From contig CAKPMY010000010.1 in NCBI GenBank assembly GCA_934168245.1, positions 1-49,839 on the forward strand: a stretch of 49,839 bases of DNA, written 5' to 3'. The position numbers and the translations under genes were made by a program. Every line of letters starts with the position of its first letter. Within the stretch, counting starts at the first letter, position 1. This document shows, piece by piece, positions 48,853 to 49,839 of this stretch. This DNA is from an uncultured Bacilli bacterium. GTDB lineage: Bacteria > Bacillota_I > Bacilli_A > RF39 > UBA660. The notes beneath the pieces are model-generated. The model had not been told where the DNA came from, searched no databases, and saw only the letters and a list, made by a program, of their open reading frames with translations.

Positions 48853-49725
48853 ATGGAAGATATTATTGCTATTGTTGGTCCGACAGGAGTAGGAAAAACT
48901 AAACTTAGTATTGAACTTGCAAAAAGAATGGGTGCTGAAATAATTAATGGGGACTCTGTTGCGATTTATGAAAAACTTAATATTGGTAGTGCTAAACCTA
49001 CGGTAGAGGAAAGAGAAGGAATAGTGCATCATTTGATTGATTTTTGTAGTTTAGATAAGGATTATACGGTTTATGAATATCAGAAAGATGCTAGGAGTAT
49101 AATTGAGGATATTAGAAAAAGAGGTAAGAGAATTATTATTGTAGGTGGTACTGGGTTATATATAAGGGCTGCTTTATATGATTATAAGTTTTCTAAGGAA
49201 AGTAGTTCTAATAGTTATGAAGAGTTATCTAATGAAGAATTAATTAAGAAAATAGAGGAGTATAAAGTAGAAGATATTCCACATGTTAATAATAGACAAC
49301 GACTAGTAAGACTTTTAAATAAGTTAGAAAATGGTGAAGGTATCGTTACTGAAAAAAGTAAATTATTATATCCTTGTAAAATTATTGGATTAACTACAGA
49401 TAGAGATTATTTATATGAACGTATAAATATGCGAGTTGATAAGATGATTAGTGATGGATTGATTGAAGAAGTTACTAGTTTAAGGGATAAATATTTAACT
49501 TCAAGAGTGATGAAGAGTGCGATTGGGTATAAGGAGTTTTATGATTATTTTTATGGAGATAAGAAAATAGATGAAGTAATACAGAATATTAAACTTGATT
49601 CTAGAAGATTTGCTAAAAGACAATATACTTTTTTCAATAATCAGTTTGATGTTAAATGGTTTGATGTTAATTTTGAAGATTTTTCTAAGACAGTAGAAAG
49701 AGTTTATAAATATGTAGAAGAGTAA
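48853..49725 (+). CDS. miaA: tRNA dimethylallyltransferase
   Basis: Adds a dimethylallyl group to A37 of tRNAs reading UNN codons. P-loop GPTGVGKT is at 9-16, then NGDSVAIY, GSAKPT and the substrate block IVVGGTGLY-like IIIVGGTGLYIRAA. 290 residues. The ATG at 48853 has GAGG six bases upstream; a GTG at 48841 in frame overlaps the previous gene and is less likely. Near mutL as in Bacillus. Confidence 0.94.
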   Translation: MEDIIAIVGPTGVGKTKLSIELAKRMGAEIINGDSVAIYEKLNIGSAKPTVEEREGIVHHLIDFCSLDKDYTVYEYQKDARSIIEDIRKRGKRIIIVGGTGLYIRAALYDYKFSKESSSNSYEELSNEELIKKIEEYKVEDIPHVNNRQRLVRLLNKLENGEGIVTEKSKLLYPCKIIGLTTDRDYLYERINMRVDKMISDGLIEEVTSLRDKYLTSRVMKSAIGYKEFYDYFYGDKKIDEVIQNIKLDSRRFAKRQYTFFNNQFDVKWFDVNFEDFSKTVERVYKYVEE

Positions 49726-49727
49726 AA

Positions 49728-49757
49728 AAATTTAGAGGGTGTTCTAAATTTTTTTAT
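49728..49757 (+). terminator. Terminator after miaA
   Basis: AAATTTAGA / TCTAAATTT, loop GGGTGT, preceded by A run and followed by T run. Confidence 0.82.
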
Positions 49758-49770
49758 TTTGTATGTATAA

Positions 49771-49820
49771 TTGTAAATGATGTGAGACAAAATTTATAAA
49801 AAAATTAAAGGCAATATGAT
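49771..49820 (+). repeat. Dispersed upstream element (copy B)
   Basis: TAAATGATGTGAGA and AT-rich stretch, then TATGAT (49815-49820). Match of copy A at 26494-26546; the transcript it would drive lies beyond the window. Confidence 0.5.
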
Positions 49821-49839
49821 ATAGTTATTTTGTAATTAT

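Overview
The window is very AT-rich, uses the standard bacterial code (TGA is a stop; Trp is TGG) and has almost every gene on the + strand. Its gene content and order are those of a low-GC Bacillota, probably an uncultured member of the Bacilli. Bacillus-like neighbourhoods are preserved: ylbJ next to ylbL, a cssRS-like pair, tkt-sirA-yneF, and mutL close to miaA. The exact taxon is an inference; no rRNA lies in the window. Ribosome binding sites are GGAGG or GGTGAT types. Many promoters are extended -10 (TGnTATAAT) with leaders of only about 10-15 nt.

Layout. 1-6004: end of a large Cys-rich surface protein, a WG-repeat membrane protein, a PilB/GspE ATPase with a long Pro/Gln tail on the - strand, and two divergent (pseudo)pilins. 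5994-8489: YlbJ-like membrane protein, YlbL/SepM protease and a HAD nucleotidase. 8722-10652: CssR/CssS-like two-component system. 10687-11435: two tandem ~364-bp repeats, each with a 27-aa hydrophobic peptide gene on the - strand and a convergent structured RNA on the + strand. This has the full layout of a duplicated type I toxin-antitoxin locus and is the most novel item here.

11591-18957: an NAD regulon (pncA, an unknown gene, pncB, a NUDIX hydrolase, nadE, nadD, pncC, an NrtR-like regulator, nadK) followed by murI. Its promoter carries three copies, and pncB a fourth, of a 23-bp inverted repeat that fits an operator for the NrtR-like protein. 19025-24217: an alternating array of three PlsC acyltransferases and two acyl-CoA-synthetase-like enzymes. 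24284-26180: alpha/beta hydrolase, DUF1003 protein and a lipoprotein.

26191-42076 is a looser, accessory-like stretch. It holds tRNA-Arg(CCG), tRNA-Thr(GGT), tRNA-Thr(CGT), two candidate noncoding RNAs, and a HIT protein, phosphoesterase, GNAT enzyme and RsgI-like protein. It also holds two ADP-ribosyltransferase-like proteins (one with a possible frameshift), a collagen-like protein, a solitary DNA methyltransferase, an ASCH protein, several unknown genes, then transketolase and a SirA-like protein. 42176-49725: transglutaminase-like protein, YneF, UvrC, a membrane protein with an Asn-rich linker, MutL, a DUF3419 protein and MiaA.

The genes combine into a few working units: NAD salvage with its own regulator, uptake of fatty acids into phospholipid, a pilus-type export motor with pilins, secretion-stress sensing, and DNA repair (UvrC, MutL). 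YlbJ, SirA and a BclA-like collagen protein together hint at a sporulating ancestry, which the window alone cannot prove.
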